Shown here: positions 8,259 through 17,477 of the stretch, one piece after another
Numbering within the stretch: position 1 is the stretch's first letter
Layout: each line of letters opens with the position of its first letter
The notes under the pieces: generated by a model
The model's database searches: none
Seen by the model: only the letters and a program-made list of their open reading frames with translations
What the model was told of the DNA's origin: nothing
NCBI GenBank assembly: GCA_019232795.1
Contig: JAFANH010000021.1
Location: forward strand, 1 to 40,455
DNA: 40,455 nt
Source of the DNA: Burkholderiaceae bacterium
GTDB lineage: Bacteria > Pseudomonadota > Gammaproteobacteria > Burkholderiales > Burkholderiaceae_D
Direction of reading: 5' to 3'
Position numbers and translations under genes: made by a program

Positions 8259-10553
8259 TTATGGATTGACCGGCTTGGGTGCTTGATTCACTGCCTGATA
8301 GCCCGGCACATTGAGCCGGATTGCTTCCAGCGCATTAGAACCCAGTTGGGCGAATCCGTTCAGCTCAAGCTGGAAAAAAGTCGATGTCGAGCTGACTGCG
8401 GTCGCGGTCTGCGTATGCTGGCCGCCGAAGCGGAACACCCAGCAGTCGGCCTTGTATTCGACCGCCATCAGGCCTTGGACGATCTTGTGGTCGGGCACCG
8501 AATAGTCGACGCGCCCCACCGCGTACCAGCGCTGCAAAATCGGCCATTGGCCCGAAGTATCGAATTGCTGCACGCCATTTTGCACATCGCGCAGATACTG
8601 CACGTTGAACAGCTTTTTCGGTCCAGGCTGCCAGCGCATCACGAGATTGGCCTGGTTCACGCTGTGCGTGCTCTCACTATAGTCGATATCGGCGCTGCCG
8701 CTCAACAGCGCGGAAAACCGCCCCAACGCAGAGAACAGCAGGTCGGATTTACTGGTGGAGGCAGGCAATTCGCCAGGCAGCGTCACCTCTTCCTGATTGA
8801 AGGCGAAGCGCTGGCCGATCGCGAAACGCGCCCGTTCTTCGCCGCTGGCCTCGATGAAGCGCGTGACCACGGCCGCCGTCACCTGGTTGGCGTCGCCGAT
8901 GCGGTCGCCGCCGATGAAACGGTTGGTGTTGAACAACTGCGCATAGCTGACGTCGGCGTCGGCGCTGTCGAAATTCGGAATCAGGCTCTGGTCGCGATAC
9001 GGCGTACGCACGTAGAACAGGCGCGGTTCCAGGGTCTGCGTGAAATCCCTGCCGAACAGTTCGGTATCGCGCTCGAAGATCAGACCGCTATCCAGCGAAA
9101 AGGTTGGCACGCTGCGCGTAAACTGGCCCGGCGTGCCCTGAGCCTGGTCCTGCAGATCGTATTTCGTCAGATTGAAGGAAAGCTTCGGCGTCAGGAAGCC
9201 GCCCGGCGCGATCATCGGGTAAGCCAGGCTGGGCGTAAACGTATAGCGGTCGCCCTCGACCATGTCGGGTTGCCAGAAGCGTACCGCCTCGAAATCGGTC
9301 GACCAGTCGAAACCGCCGACATCCTGACGGCCGGCATGGAACAGGAATTGCGGCAAGCGGTCGTAAGGCTGGGTGATCGGCGCCAGCGGGTCTTGCAGCA
9401 CCTGATAACCGGTCGCGCGCAGACTCGCATACCAGAACGGCTGCGCATAGGTAAGATCGACGCCGCGCCCCAGCAGGCGCTGTGCGGCCGTGGTAATGGT
9501 GCGCGTGAAGTCGTTCGGATAGTTGTCGTCGGAAGCCGCGTTAAGATTCCAGTTGAAGGTCAAACCCGGCGCCAGCACGGTGTTCTGCACGGAGCTGATG
9601 GCCCAACGGTCGGTGCCGGTGGCGGCATCGTGCGGCAGGATTTCCAGCTTGGTTTCGCCGTTGAACGTTGGTTCCAGGTACCGCATATCGGCCCCGATCT
9701 GGACGCCGCGCTGCGTAATGAAATTCGGGAACAGCGTCAAATCGCGGTTCGGCGCGATATTGAAATAATAGGGCGTCTCGATGTCGAGTCCGCCGCGATT
9801 CGAGCCGCCTACGGTCGGCGCCAGAAAACCCGATTTGCGCGCGTCCGACAGCGGAAACGGCATTTCCGGCGCCCACAGGATGGGCCAATCGTCGAAGTAA
9901 AGCACCGCGTGCGAAGCACTGCCGGTATCGCGGCCGCGGTCGATGTCCATGGTCGAAGACTTCAGGTACCAGTCCGGATCCGGCCCCTCGCAGGTGCTGT
10001 AGCTGCCGTCGATCACCTTGGCGTGATCGTCGCCTTCGAAATCGATGCGCTTGGCCTGGCCTTGCGCGTTATTGCTGGCCAGATGATAGGTCGGGTCGAG
10101 CATATAGCCGGTGCCCGTATCCATCTTCAGTTTCAGTTCGTCGCCGGTATACAGGTCGCCGAAGCGCATCATCTTCACGTGACCGGACGCCTCGATCAAG
10201 TCGTCGATCACGTAGTAGGTAGCCTGATCGGCCTTGACGGCGGTATCGCATTGCGACACTTCGACGTCCTTATCCATGTGCATGACGCGGTCCGGGCTGC
10301 CGCTCATGCTTTCGGCGCGCGCATTCTGCGGACAGCTCTTGTCCTGCCGCCCTTTCTTGGGCGCGGGCGGAGCGGCAACCACGTCGATCGCCGCGGTATT
10401 GACGGCCGTGCCGAAAGTATCGCCGGTACCGCTCGCCGGCTGCATGGGCGCCGTTTGCGCGTGCGCGAGCGTTGCCGCCGACCAGCTTGCGACAACGGCA
10501 AGGGTCAGGGGCAAAAGACGCGGAAGATCGGAAAATGCCGGAAACCTGGTCAT
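8259..10553 (-). CDS. lptD: LPS-assembly outer-membrane protein LptD
   Basis: A 764-residue outer-membrane beta-barrel that, with LptE, inserts lipopolysaccharide into the outer leaflet. A signal peptide spans about residues 1-32 (…SWSAATLAHAQ). An LptA-like N-terminal jellyroll domain follows (about 90-220: VSQCDTAVKADQATYYV, then EASGHVKMMRFGDLYTGDEL), then the barrel. Cysteines are at 73, 102, 188 and 704. The C-terminal site is a single Cys (DCW) where E. coli has an adjacent pair. Length is close to the E. coli protein. It heads the lptD-surA-pdxA-rsmA-ridA run and is divergent from amgK. Confidence 0.95.
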   Translation of the reverse strand: MTRFPAFSDLPRLLPLTLAVVASWSAATLAHAQTAPMQPASGTGDTFGTAVNTAAIDVVAAPPAPKKGRQDKSCPQNARAESMSGSPDRVMHMDKDVEVSQCDTAVKADQATYYVIDDLIEASGHVKMMRFGDLYTGDELKLKMDTGTGYMLDPTYHLASNNAQGQAKRIDFEGDDHAKVIDGSYSTCEGPDPDWYLKSSTMDIDRGRDTGSASHAVLYFDDWPILWAPEMPFPLSDARKSGFLAPTVGGSNRGGLDIETPYYFNIAPNRDLTLFPNFITQRGVQIGADMRYLEPTFNGETKLEILPHDAATGTDRWAISSVQNTVLAPGLTFNWNLNAASDDNYPNDFTRTITTAAQRLLGRGVDLTYAQPFWYASLRATGYQVLQDPLAPITQPYDRLPQFLFHAGRQDVGGFDWSTDFEAVRFWQPDMVEGDRYTFTPSLAYPMIAPGGFLTPKLSFNLTKYDLQDQAQGTPGQFTRSVPTFSLDSGLIFERDTELFGRDFTQTLEPRLFYVRTPYRDQSLIPNFDSADADVSYAQLFNTNRFIGGDRIGDANQVTAAVVTRFIEASGEERARFAIGQRFAFNQEEVTLPGELPASTSKSDLLFSALGRFSALLSGSADIDYSESTHSVNQANLVMRWQPGPKKLFNVQYLRDVQNGVQQFDTSGQWPILQRWYAVGRVDYSVPDHKIVQGLMAVEYKADCWVFRFGGQHTQTATAVSSTSTFFQLELNGFAQLGSNALEAIRLNVPGYQAVNQAPKPVNP

Positions 10554-10628
10554 GAAATCAAGGAATCAAGCACCACATGAATATCCGTTTTGGCACGGCA
10601 TTTGGCGTATTTTTTAGTCGAATCCCGT

Positions 10629-10634
10629 ATTATA
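10629..10634 (-). promoter_or_regulatory. Candidate -10 element for the lptD operon
   Basis: On the minus strand this reads TATAAT exactly, 75 bases upstream of the lptD start codon. No good -35 hexamer lies 16-18 bases further upstream, so activity may need an activator or another sigma factor. Confidence 0.35.
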
Positions 10635-10720
10635 TGGGAACTCTCGATGTAGGACGCTTTCGCGCCCTCCCTCAAAATCGTTCCACATTGGCATTTCCGG
10701 CCCGCTTTATATCTCGTTCC

Positions 10721-11746
10721 ATGTCTTTTACCCCCCCGACTGATCCCCGTTTCACGCAATTGAGCCAATGGCTCGGCACTTTAACGACCCCGACACTGCA
10801 GCTCGACAGCTTGCGCCCGGCATCGGCCGACGCCAGCTTCCGCCGCTATTTCCGCCTGGATGCGGCCGATGGCGCCAGCTACATCGCGATGGACGCGCCG
10901 CCGCCGCAGGAAAACGCACGCGCCTATCTGCAGGTTGCGCAATTGTTCGAGCAGGCCGGCGTCTCGGTGCCGCACATCCTGGCCCAGGATGCCGACAACG
11001 GCTTTTTGCTGATTTCCGACTTCGGCAACACCACTTACCTCAACGCACTCGGCCCCGACAATGCACACAAGCTGTATATCGACGCCATCGACGCCCTGAT
11101 ATTGATACAGGTGCACAGCCGCGCCGAGGTCTTGCCCGAGTACGACCGCGCCTTCCTGCAACGCGAACTGATGCTATTCCCCGAATGGTATGTGGGCAAG
11201 CATTTGGGCAAGACCCTGAGTGACGCCCAAAGCAAGGACTTGAATGCCGTCTTCGATGCGCTGCTGGCCAATATCGTGGCGCAACCGCAAGTCTATGTGC
11301 ATCGCGACTACCATTCGCGCAATTTGATGGTGTTGCAAAAAGGAAATCCCGGCATCCTCGATTTCCAGGATGCACGCTTCGGCCCCATCACCTACGATAT
11401 CGCCTCGCTGCTGCGCGACGCTTACATCCAATGGGACGAGGAAATGGTACTCGACCTGGCGATCCGCTACTGGGAGCGCGCCAAGCGCGCCGGCTTGCCT
11501 GTGGCGCCCGATATCGACACTTTTTATCGCGACTTCGAATTCACCGGCCTGCAGCGGCATCTGAAAATTCTCGGCATTTTCGCGCGCCTGTACCACCGTG
11601 ACGGCAAGGATGCCTACCTCAGCGATTTGCCGCTGGTCATGCACTATGTGCGCAGTACCGCCAGCCGCTACAAGGAATTGAAGCCGCTGATCCGCCTGCT
11701 CGATCAGCTCGAGGGCGAAGCGCCCAAAGTCGGTTATACGTTCTAG
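10721..11746 (+). CDS. amgK: N-acetylmuramate/N-acetylglucosamine kinase AmgK
   Basis: A 341-residue aminoglycoside-phosphotransferase-fold kinase. The catalytic loop HRDYHSRN begins at His194, and the metal-binding DFQDA at Asp214. In Pseudomonas AmgK phosphorylates the anomeric carbon of MurNAc and GlcNAc in peptidoglycan recycling. The assignment rests on the sequence type plus the immediate neighbour murU, 8 bases downstream, and the nearby lptD, which is the known context. The upstream in-frame ATG at 10577 would overlap the divergent promoter region, so the ATG at 10721 (MSFTPPTDPRF) is preferred. Substrate specificity is inferred. Confidence 0.88.
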   Translation: MSFTPPTDPRFTQLSQWLGTLTTPTLQLDSLRPASADASFRRYFRLDAADGASYIAMDAPPPQENARAYLQVAQLFEQAGVSVPHILAQDADNGFLLISDFGNTTYLNALGPDNAHKLYIDAIDALILIQVHSRAEVLPEYDRAFLQRELMLFPEWYVGKHLGKTLSDAQSKDLNAVFDALLANIVAQPQVYVHRDYHSRNLMVLQKGNPGILDFQDARFGPITYDIASLLRDAYIQWDEEMVLDLAIRYWERAKRAGLPVAPDIDTFYRDFEFTGLQRHLKILGIFARLYHRDGKDAYLSDLPLVMHYVRSTASRYKELKPLIRLLDQLEGEAPKVGYTF

Positions 11747-11754
11747 ACACTGCC

Positions 11755-12477
11755 ATGAAAGCCTTGATTTTTGCCGCCGGACGCGGCGAACGGATGCGCC
11801 CGCTGACCGATTCCTGCCCCAAGCCGCTACTGAAAGTACGCGGCCGGCCTCTGATCGTCTGGCATATCCTCAACCTGGTGCGCGCCGGCATCACCGAGAT
11901 CGTGATCAACCATTCTCACCTGGGGCACATGATTGTGGACTCCCTCGGCACTGGAGAAAACTTCGGCGCCCGCATCAGTTATTCGGCCGAGGAAACGGCG
12001 CTGGAAACGGCAGGCGGCATCGCCCAGGCGCGCGCACTGCTCGGCGATGAGCCCTTCGTTGCCGTGGCCGGCGACATTTATTGCCCGCATTTCGACTTCA
12101 GCCAGGTCAAGAGCGTGCTTGAGGACAATGACGTGTGGGGCAATCCGCATCCGGCCGACCGGCGCGATGTCGCCTGGCTTTACCTGGTCAAGAACCCCGA
12201 ACATCATCCGCAAGGTGACTTTGCGCTCAACAGCTTTTCCGTCGCCAACGAAGGCGGTCCGCGCTACACCTTTTCCGGCATAGGCGTATACCGGCCGGAA
12301 ATTTTCAACGAGATTCAACCAGGTCAGACCGCCAAGCTCGCGCCCATCCTGCGCGCTTGGGCCGAGCGCGGCCAGGTCGGCGGCGATATCTATCGCGGCG
12401 ATTGGTTCGATGTCGGTACGCCTGAACGCCTGGCTGCACTGAATGCGCCTTACGCAGAAAAGACGGTGCGGCATTGA
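11755..12477 (+). CDS. murU: N-acetylmuramate alpha-1-phosphate uridylyltransferase MurU
   Basis: A 240-residue nucleotidyltransferase that makes UDP-MurNAc from MurNAc-alpha-1-phosphate and UTP, letting recycled MurNAc bypass MurA. The N-terminal signature FAAGRGERMRPLTD followed by PKPLL is the sugar-nucleotide transferase P-loop. AVAGDIYCP contains the metal-binding Asp. Length matches MurU rather than the larger RmlA or GlmU enzymes. It is directly after amgK, and its stop TGA overlaps the TTG start of the next gene. Confidence 0.9.
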   Translation: MKALIFAAGRGERMRPLTDSCPKPLLKVRGRPLIVWHILNLVRAGITEIVINHSHLGHMIVDSLGTGENFGARISYSAEETALETAGGIAQARALLGDEPFVAVAGDIYCPHFDFSQVKSVLEDNDVWGNPHPADRRDVAWLYLVKNPEHHPQGDFALNSFSVANEGGPRYTFSGIGVYRPEIFNEIQPGQTAKLAPILRAWAERGQVGGDIYRGDWFDVGTPERLAALNAPYAEKTVRH

Positions 12478-13649
12478 CTGCCGATTACAACAAATACGAT
12501 ATCGCGATTTGCGGCGCCGGCCCCGTGGGCCTGACGCTGGCACTGTTGTTGACCAAGCATGGCATGGCAGCCGGACGCATCGCGCTGGTCGACGGCAAGA
12601 CCGTGGAGCAGGCGGCCAAGGATCCGCGTTCAATCGCCCTGTCCTATGGCAGCCGGCAAATCCTCGAAGCAGTCGGCGCCTGGTCCTTATTGACTGCTGC
12701 TGCGGCGGCAGCCACCGCCATTGAAGAAATCCACGTCTCGCGCCGCGGCCACTTCGGCCGCACCCTGATCGACCGCAGGGAATTCGACCTGCCGGCCCTG
12801 GGCTACGTCACACGCTACGGCGCATTGGTGAATGCGCTCGCTGCCCGGGCGGCCGGGGAGGGCATTGCCGTCTTGAGACCGCTGCAGGTCAACGCGCTCG
12901 ATGAGTCCGAGACCGGTGTAACACTCACTTGCGCCGACGGCACTGTCGTACATGCCACGCTGGCTGCACAGGCCGAAGGTGGCATCTATCCCGAGCAGGC
13001 CGGCAAGAGCGTTCAACGCGATTACGATCAGACTGCCGTGGTCGCGCAGGTGTGGGCCGATAAAGCCATCGCGCATCGCGCCTACGAGCGCTTCACTGAG
13101 CAGGGTCCGCTGGCCCTGCTGCCGCAGGATGACGGTTATGCCTTGGTCTGGTGCGTGCGGCCGGCGCGCGCGGCAGAATTGCTGGCGCTGGCTGACGATG
13201 CCTTCCTGGAAGCGCTGGGAGCGGCCTTCGGCACGCGCCTGGGCCGCTTTACGCGCATCACACCGCGCGCCGCCTTCCCCTTGGGACTGAACACGGAAGC
13301 GTCCAACACGGAAAGTGTCAAATGCAGCGTCGCCATCGGCAATGCGGCGCAGACGCTGCACCCGGTGGCGGGACAAGGGCTCAATCTCGGCTTGCGCGAT
13401 GCCATGGTATTGGCACGCCTGCTCGCTGAAGACAATAGCCCCGCGGCGCTGCAGCGCTTCGTCGCCGGCAGGCGTACCGATCGCAGCCTGACCATACGCC
13501 TGACCGATGTCATGGCGCGCGTCTTCGCCGCCGCACCGGAGGGGGCGCTTTCGCAAACGCTGCTGGGCGCCTCACTGGGGTTGATCGACGTGCTGCGACC
13601 GGCAAAAAAAATGCTGGCCGAACACATGATGTTCGGCCAGCGTTCATAG
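12474..13649 (+). CDS. UbiH/UbiF/VisC-family FAD-dependent hydroxylase
   Basis: A 391-residue flavin monooxygenase of the ubiquinone-hydroxylase family. The FAD Rossmann motif CGAGPVGLTLALL is near residue 14, the DPRSIALSYGSRQIL segment near 44, and the second FAD motif IGNAAQTLHPVAGQGLNLGL near 283, with Asn where Asp is usual in GDA. It probably hydroxylates a ring position in ubiquinone synthesis; which one (UbiH, UbiF or UbiI type) cannot be told by eye. The start is TTG at 12474, overlapping the murU stop as TTGA, which implies translational coupling. Its final codons also encode the terminator of the convergent pntB. Confidence 0.86.
   Translation: MTADYNKYDIAICGAGPVGLTLALLLTKHGMAAGRIALVDGKTVEQAAKDPRSIALSYGSRQILEAVGAWSLLTAAAAAATAIEEIHVSRRGHFGRTLIDRREFDLPALGYVTRYGALVNALAARAAGEGIAVLRPLQVNALDESETGVTLTCADGTVVHATLAAQAEGGIYPEQAGKSVQRDYDQTAVVAQVWADKAIAHRAYERFTEQGPLALLPQDDGYALVWCVRPARAAELLALADDAFLEALGAAFGTRLGRFTRITPRAAFPLGLNTEASNTESVKCSVAIGNAAQTLHPVAGQGLNLGLRDAMVLARLLAEDNSPAALQRFVAGRRTDRSLTIRLTDVMARVFAAAPEGALSQTLLGASLGLIDVLRPAKKMLAEHMMFGQRS
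13604..13641 (-). terminator. Rho-independent terminator of pntAB inside the 3' end of the UbiH-family gene
   Basis: On the minus strand a perfect 12-bp stem (arms 13630-13641 and 13613-13624, loop of 5) is followed after one A by eight Ts (13611-13604). pntB stops at 13692, 51 bases upstream on this strand. The whole element lies within the last codons of the convergent UbiH-family gene. Confidence 0.85.
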
Positions 13650-13691
13650 ACCGCCGAAACTACGGCGGCTCAAACCCACATCAAGCACTCA

Positions 13692-15116
13692 TCAAGCACG
13701 TAGGGCGGTCTGCACCTCGTCCAGCATCTTCTTGGCGTCGCCGAACAGCATGCGGTTGTTGTCCTTGTAGAAAAGCGGATTGTCGACGCCGGCATAGCCG
13801 GAAGCCATGCTACGCTTCATCACGATCGATGTCCTGGCCTTCCACACTTCGAGCACCGGCATGCCGGCGATAGGGGAGGTCGGATCCTCTTGCGCGGCCG
13901 GGTTGACGATGTCGTTGGCGCCGATCACCATGGCGATGTCGGTGTCGGCAAAGTCTTCGTTCAACTCGTCCATTTCGAACACGATATCGTAGGGCACCTT
14001 GGCTTCGGCCAGCAGCACGTTCATGTGGCCCGGCATGCGGCCCGCGACCGGATGGATGCCGAAGCGCACGTTGACGCCCTTCTCGCGCAACAGCTTGGTG
14101 ATCTCATACACGGTGTGCTGGGCTTGCGCCACTGCCATGCCGTAGCCGGGCACGATGATCACGTTCTTGGCTTCGCGCAGCAGTTCGGCTGTTTCGGCGG
14201 CGCTGACCGCCACCACTTCGCCGGCCGGCTGGGTCGTACCACCTGCACCACCTGCGCCAGCGGCAGGAGCACCGCTGCCGGTGCCGAAACCGCCGGCAAT
14301 CACGCTGATGAAATTGCGGTTCATGGCGCGGCACATGATGTAGGACAGAATCGCGCCACTGGAGCCGACCAAGGCGCCGGTCACAATCAGCAAGTCGTTC
14401 GACAACATGAAACCGGTTGCCGCCGCCGCCCAACCCGAATAGCTGTTCAGCATCGACACCACCACCGGCATGTCGGCGCCACCGATGGCCATCACCATGT
14501 GCACGCCGAACAGCAGCGCGATCACCGTCATGACAAGCAAGGCCGCCATGCCCTGGCTTGACTCGGCGTTGAGGAAAACGTAGCCGAAATACAGCACGAC
14601 CAGCAAGGCGGCCAGGTTTAGCCAATGGCGACCCGGCAGCAGCACCGGCTTGCCGCCGATGCGGGCGGACAATTTGCCGAAGGCGATCACGGAGCCGGAC
14701 AAGGTGACCGCGCCGATCAGGATGCCGATGTAGATTTCGGTTTCATGGATGGTGCGTTCGGCGCCCTGCATCATGCCGGAGGCCGGGTCGATGTAGTTGG
14801 CAAAGCCGACCAGCATGGCAGCCAGGCCGACCATGCTGTGCATGAAGGCCACCAGCTCAGGCATCTGCGTCATTTGCACGGTGCGCGCCAGATACAGGCC
14901 GACGCTGGCGCCGACCACGACCGCGACGACGATCCAGGACAAGCCGGCGGAAGTGACGTGCGGCCCGAAGATGGTCGCCAGCATGGCGACCGTCATGCCT
15001 ATCATGCCGTACAGGTTGCCGCGGCGCGAAGTTTCGGCATTGCTCAAGCCGCCGAGACAGAGGATGAAGAGTATCGTGGCTCCGATATAGGAGACGGTTG
15101 CAAGACTTTCAGACAT
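13692..15116 (-). CDS. pntB: NAD(P) transhydrogenase subunit beta
   Basis: A 474-residue membrane protein. The N-terminal ~270 residues are hydrophobic helices forming the proton channel. The C-terminal domain III binds NADP(H), with [15 protein letters not shown] at about 319-333 and the [10 protein letters not shown] segment later. With PntA it couples inward proton flow to hydride transfer from NADH to NADP+, supplying NADPH. An Ala/Gly-rich linker separates membrane and nucleotide domains. It starts 18 bases after pntA and ends before a terminator in the neighbouring gene. Confidence 0.97.
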   Translation of the reverse strand: MSESLATVSYIGATILFILCLGGLSNAETSRRGNLYGMIGMTVAMLATIFGPHVTSAGLSWIVVAVVVGASVGLYLARTVQMTQMPELVAFMHSMVGLAAMLVGFANYIDPASGMMQGAERTIHETEIYIGILIGAVTLSGSVIAFGKLSARIGGKPVLLPGRHWLNLAALLVVLYFGYVFLNAESSQGMAALLVMTVIALLFGVHMVMAIGGADMPVVVSMLNSYSGWAAAATGFMLSNDLLIVTGALVGSSGAILSYIMCRAMNRNFISVIAGGFGTGSGAPAAGAGGAGGTTQPAGEVVAVSAAETAELLREAKNVIIVPGYGMAVAQAQHTVYEITKLLREKGVNVRFGIHPVAGRMPGHMNVLLAEAKVPYDIVFEMDELNEDFADTDIAMVIGANDIVNPAAQEDPTSPIAGMPVLEVWKARTSIVMKRSMASGYAGVDNPLFYKDNNRMLFGDAKKMLDEVQTALRA

Positions 15117-15134
15117 GGTTCTTCTATCCCTCGC

Positions 15135-16730
15135 TTATTTGCGGAACATCGCCAGCATGCGCTGGGTGACGGCAAAGCCGCCGAACATGTTGATGGCGGC
15201 CAGCACGATGCCGCCCGCGGCCAGCCAGCGCACCCATTCGTTGGGCTGGTCGCCGTGCGCCAGCCAGCCGACAAAAGTCTGCGGCGGCGCCACCTGCACC
15301 AGGGCGCCGATGGCGATAATGCTGGAAATCGCATTGGTGACGCTCATCAGCGGCGTGTGCAAGGCTGGCTTGACGTTCCACACCACCATGTAACCGACGA
15401 AGCAAGCCAGCACGAACACCGTGAAATGCCCGAGGAAAGCAGCCGGCGCATGCGCGCCGATGAACCAGAACAGCAAGGCGCCGATACCGAACAAGACTGC
15501 CAGCGACGTGCCCGCCATGGGCTCACCGCTGGCGCCATGCGCCGGCGCCTTGGCGACTTCCACTTTCGCCGCCGGCTTGGCAGCAGGCGCGGCCGACAAC
15601 TTGGGCGCCGGCGGCGGCCAGGTCACGTTGCCTTCCTTGATCACGGTGGTGCCGCGCAAGACTTCGTCGTCGAAGTTGACGTCGATGTTGCCATCCTTGG
15701 TCTTGCACAGCTCCTCGGTCAGGCGCAGCAGGTTGGTCGCATACAGCGTGCTGGCCTGCTTGGCCAGGCGGCTGGGCAAATCGCTGTAACCGATGATGGT
15801 CACGCCATGCCTGACCACGACCTGGCCCGGCACCGTCAATTCGCAGTTGCCGCCCTGCTCAGCCGCCATGTCGACGATCACGCTGCCGGCGCGCATGGAC
15901 TCAACCATTGCAGCGGTAATCAGGCGCGGCGCCGGCTTGCCCGGAATCAGGGCAGTGGTGATGATGATGTCGACCTCCTTGGCCTGCTTGGCGAACACTT
16001 CGGCCTGCGCCTTGAGGAAGCCTTCGCTCATTACCTTGGCATAGCCGCCGACGCCGGAACCTTCTTCCTTATAGTCGACAGGGACGAATTCACCGCCAAG
16101 CGAGGTAATCTGGTCGGCCACTTCGGGACGCGTGTCGTTGGCGCGCACGATCGCGCCCAGACCGGCAGCGGCGCCGATCGCGGCCAGGCCGGCGACACCG
16201 GCACCGATCACGAACACCTTGGCCGGCGGCACCTTGCCTGCGGCCGTGATCTGGCCGGTGAAGAAACGGCCGAAGTGATGTGCGGCTTCGATCACGGCGC
16301 GGTATCCGCCGATGTTCGCCATCGAGCTGAGTGCATCCATTTTTTGCGCACGCGACATGCGCGGTACGCTATCCATGGCCAGCACCGTGGCGCGCTTGGC
16401 GGCAAGCTTTTGCAGCAAATCAGGGTTTTGCGCGGGCCAGATGAAGCTGATCAGGGTGCCGCCTTCGCGCATCAGGCGGACTTCTTCCTCGCCCGGCCCG
16501 CGCACCTTGAAGACGATGTCGGAGGCTGCCCACAGCTTGGTGGCATCCTCGACGATCTCCGCACCGGCTGCGCGATAGGAAGCGTCGTCGAAATTCGACG
16601 CGTCTCCGGCACCAGACTGCACCGCGACAGAGAATCCGAGTTTGATGAGTTTTTCAACAACTTCCGGAACGGTTGCAACCCGTTTCTCGCCAGGGAATAT
16701 TTCCCTGGGCACGCCTATCTTCAGCGGCAT
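15135..16730 (-). CDS. pntA: NAD(P) transhydrogenase subunit alpha (fused form)
   Basis: A 531-residue PntA of the single-chain E. coli type. The N-terminal domain I binds NAD(H), with [16 protein letters not shown] at the start and [19 protein letters not shown] near residue 175. An Ala/Pro/Lys linker at about 375-400 leads to a hydrophobic C-terminal region of several helices. In some bacteria these parts are separate genes; here they are fused. The ATG at 16730 is preceded by GGGGGAGG at good spacing. A possible weak promoter (TTGTTC, 18-base spacer, TAAGAT) lies at 16808-16779. Confidence 0.96.
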   Translation of the reverse strand: MPLKIGVPREIFPGEKRVATVPEVVEKLIKLGFSVAVQSGAGDASNFDDASYRAAGAEIVEDATKLWAASDIVFKVRGPGEEEVRLMREGGTLISFIWPAQNPDLLQKLAAKRATVLAMDSVPRMSRAQKMDALSSMANIGGYRAVIEAAHHFGRFFTGQITAAGKVPPAKVFVIGAGVAGLAAIGAAAGLGAIVRANDTRPEVADQITSLGGEFVPVDYKEEGSGVGGYAKVMSEGFLKAQAEVFAKQAKEVDIIITTALIPGKPAPRLITAAMVESMRAGSVIVDMAAEQGGNCELTVPGQVVVRHGVTIIGYSDLPSRLAKQASTLYATNLLRLTEELCKTKDGNIDVNFDDEVLRGTTVIKEGNVTWPPPAPKLSAAPAAKPAAKVEVAKAPAHGASGEPMAGTSLAVLFGIGALLFWFIGAHAPAAFLGHFTVFVLACFVGYMVVWNVKPALHTPLMSVTNAISSIIAIGALVQVAPPQTFVGWLAHGDQPNEWVRWLAAGGIVLAAINMFGGFAVTQRMLAMFRK

Positions 16731-16741
16731 ATGCCTCCCCC

Positions 16742-16767
16742 AAGTGGTATGTATAAGTGGTATGTAT
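16742..16767. repeat. 13-bp tandem duplication in the pntA leader
   Basis: AAGTGGTATGTAT occurs twice without a gap (16742-16754, 16755-16767), beginning 12 bases upstream of the pntA start codon. It is between the candidate -10 element and the ribosome-binding site, so a change in copy number would alter the untranslated leader. Confidence 0.85.
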
Positions 16768-16970
16768 GTTGGCCTACGATCTTACACGGAAAATTTTAAA
16801 AAGAACAACTAACCGAAATCACCATACAACACATCCTCAGACACATTCTTTATTTGCATATTCCGGTTAGTTCGCCCCAAGGCTCCCATTGGGCGGGCCG
16901 CCGGACGACACGGTAAAATGAGCGATCTTTTCAAGAGGCCATATCGGTCCAGTACCAATTGAATTCGAAT

Positions 16971-17477
16971 ATGAGCGAAGTCTGGAAACCCTCGGTCACG
17001 GTGGCCGCCATCATCGAGCGCGACGGCCGCTTCCTGCTGGTCGAGGAAGAAACCGGCGATGGCGTGCGGCTCAATCAGCCGGCCGGCCATCTCGATCCCG
17101 ACGAGTCGCTGCAGGAAGCCGTGGTGCGCGAAACGCTGGAAGAAACCGCGCACGATTTCGTGCCGACCGCGCTGCTCGGCACCTATATGTCGCGCTACGT
17201 TTCGGCGCGCACCGGCGGCGACGTCACCTATGTGCGCTTCGCCTTTTGCGGCAACCTGGGTGCTGTCCACGATCGTCCGCTGGACAAGGGCATCCTGCGC
17301 ACGGTGTGGATGTCTTACGATGAACTGGCTGCCTGCCCGGAAAAACATCGCAGCCCGCTGGTGCTCAAGTGCATAGAAGACTACTTGGCCGGCCAGCGCG
17401 CGCCCATGTCGCTGCTGTATGCGCACCCGAACATCGTCGCCAGAAAAGACGCAAACGAGGACGCAAGCCGTGGCTAA
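16971..17477 (+). CDS. nudJ: NudJ-like Nudix phosphatase
   Basis: A 168-residue Nudix hydrolase. The Nudix box (GX5EX7REUXEEXGU) is at about residues 43-65: GHLDPDE, then RETLEET, with Ala in place of the usual last Gly. The flanks ([26 protein letters not shown]) resemble E. coli NudJ, which dephosphorylates nucleoside di- and triphosphates and HMP-pyrophosphate. The neighbour mnmA strengthens this, because nudJ-mnmA are adjacent in E. coli too. ATG 16971 is used; a TTG four codons upstream is less likely. Its end overlaps the mnmA start by 8 bases. The substrate is inferred. Confidence 0.85.
   Translation: MSEVWKPSVTVAAIIERDGRFLLVEEETGDGVRLNQPAGHLDPDESLQEAVVRETLEETAHDFVPTALLGTYMSRYVSARTGGDVTYVRFAFCGNLGAVHDRPLDKGILRTVWMSYDELAACPEKHRSPLVLKCIEDYLAGQRAPMSLLYAHPNIVARKDANEDASRG

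Noticed and set aside
5713-10580. Two very long plus-strand open frames (828 and 793 codons) opposite pdxA, surA and lptD
   Set aside because: They mirror real minus-strand genes in GC-rich DNA. Their translations are low-complexity, with no recognisable domain and no proper start signals.
10635-10700. Sigma-E-type promoter for lptD (GGAACGA with a downstream GTCCTA on the minus strand)
   Set aside because: The spacing of about 22 bases is too long for the sigma-E consensus (around 16), and the second element matches poorly.
13651-13668. 6-bp hairpin CCGCCG/CGGCGG after the UbiH-family gene as a plus-strand terminator
   Set aside because: No T-run follows on the plus strand and the stem is short, so it is not called.
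14625-16799. A 724-codon plus-strand open frame opposite pntB and pntA
   Set aside because: It is antisense to two certain genes, and its His/Gly/Asp-rich translation is the usual shadow of hydrophobic, GC-rich coding sequence.
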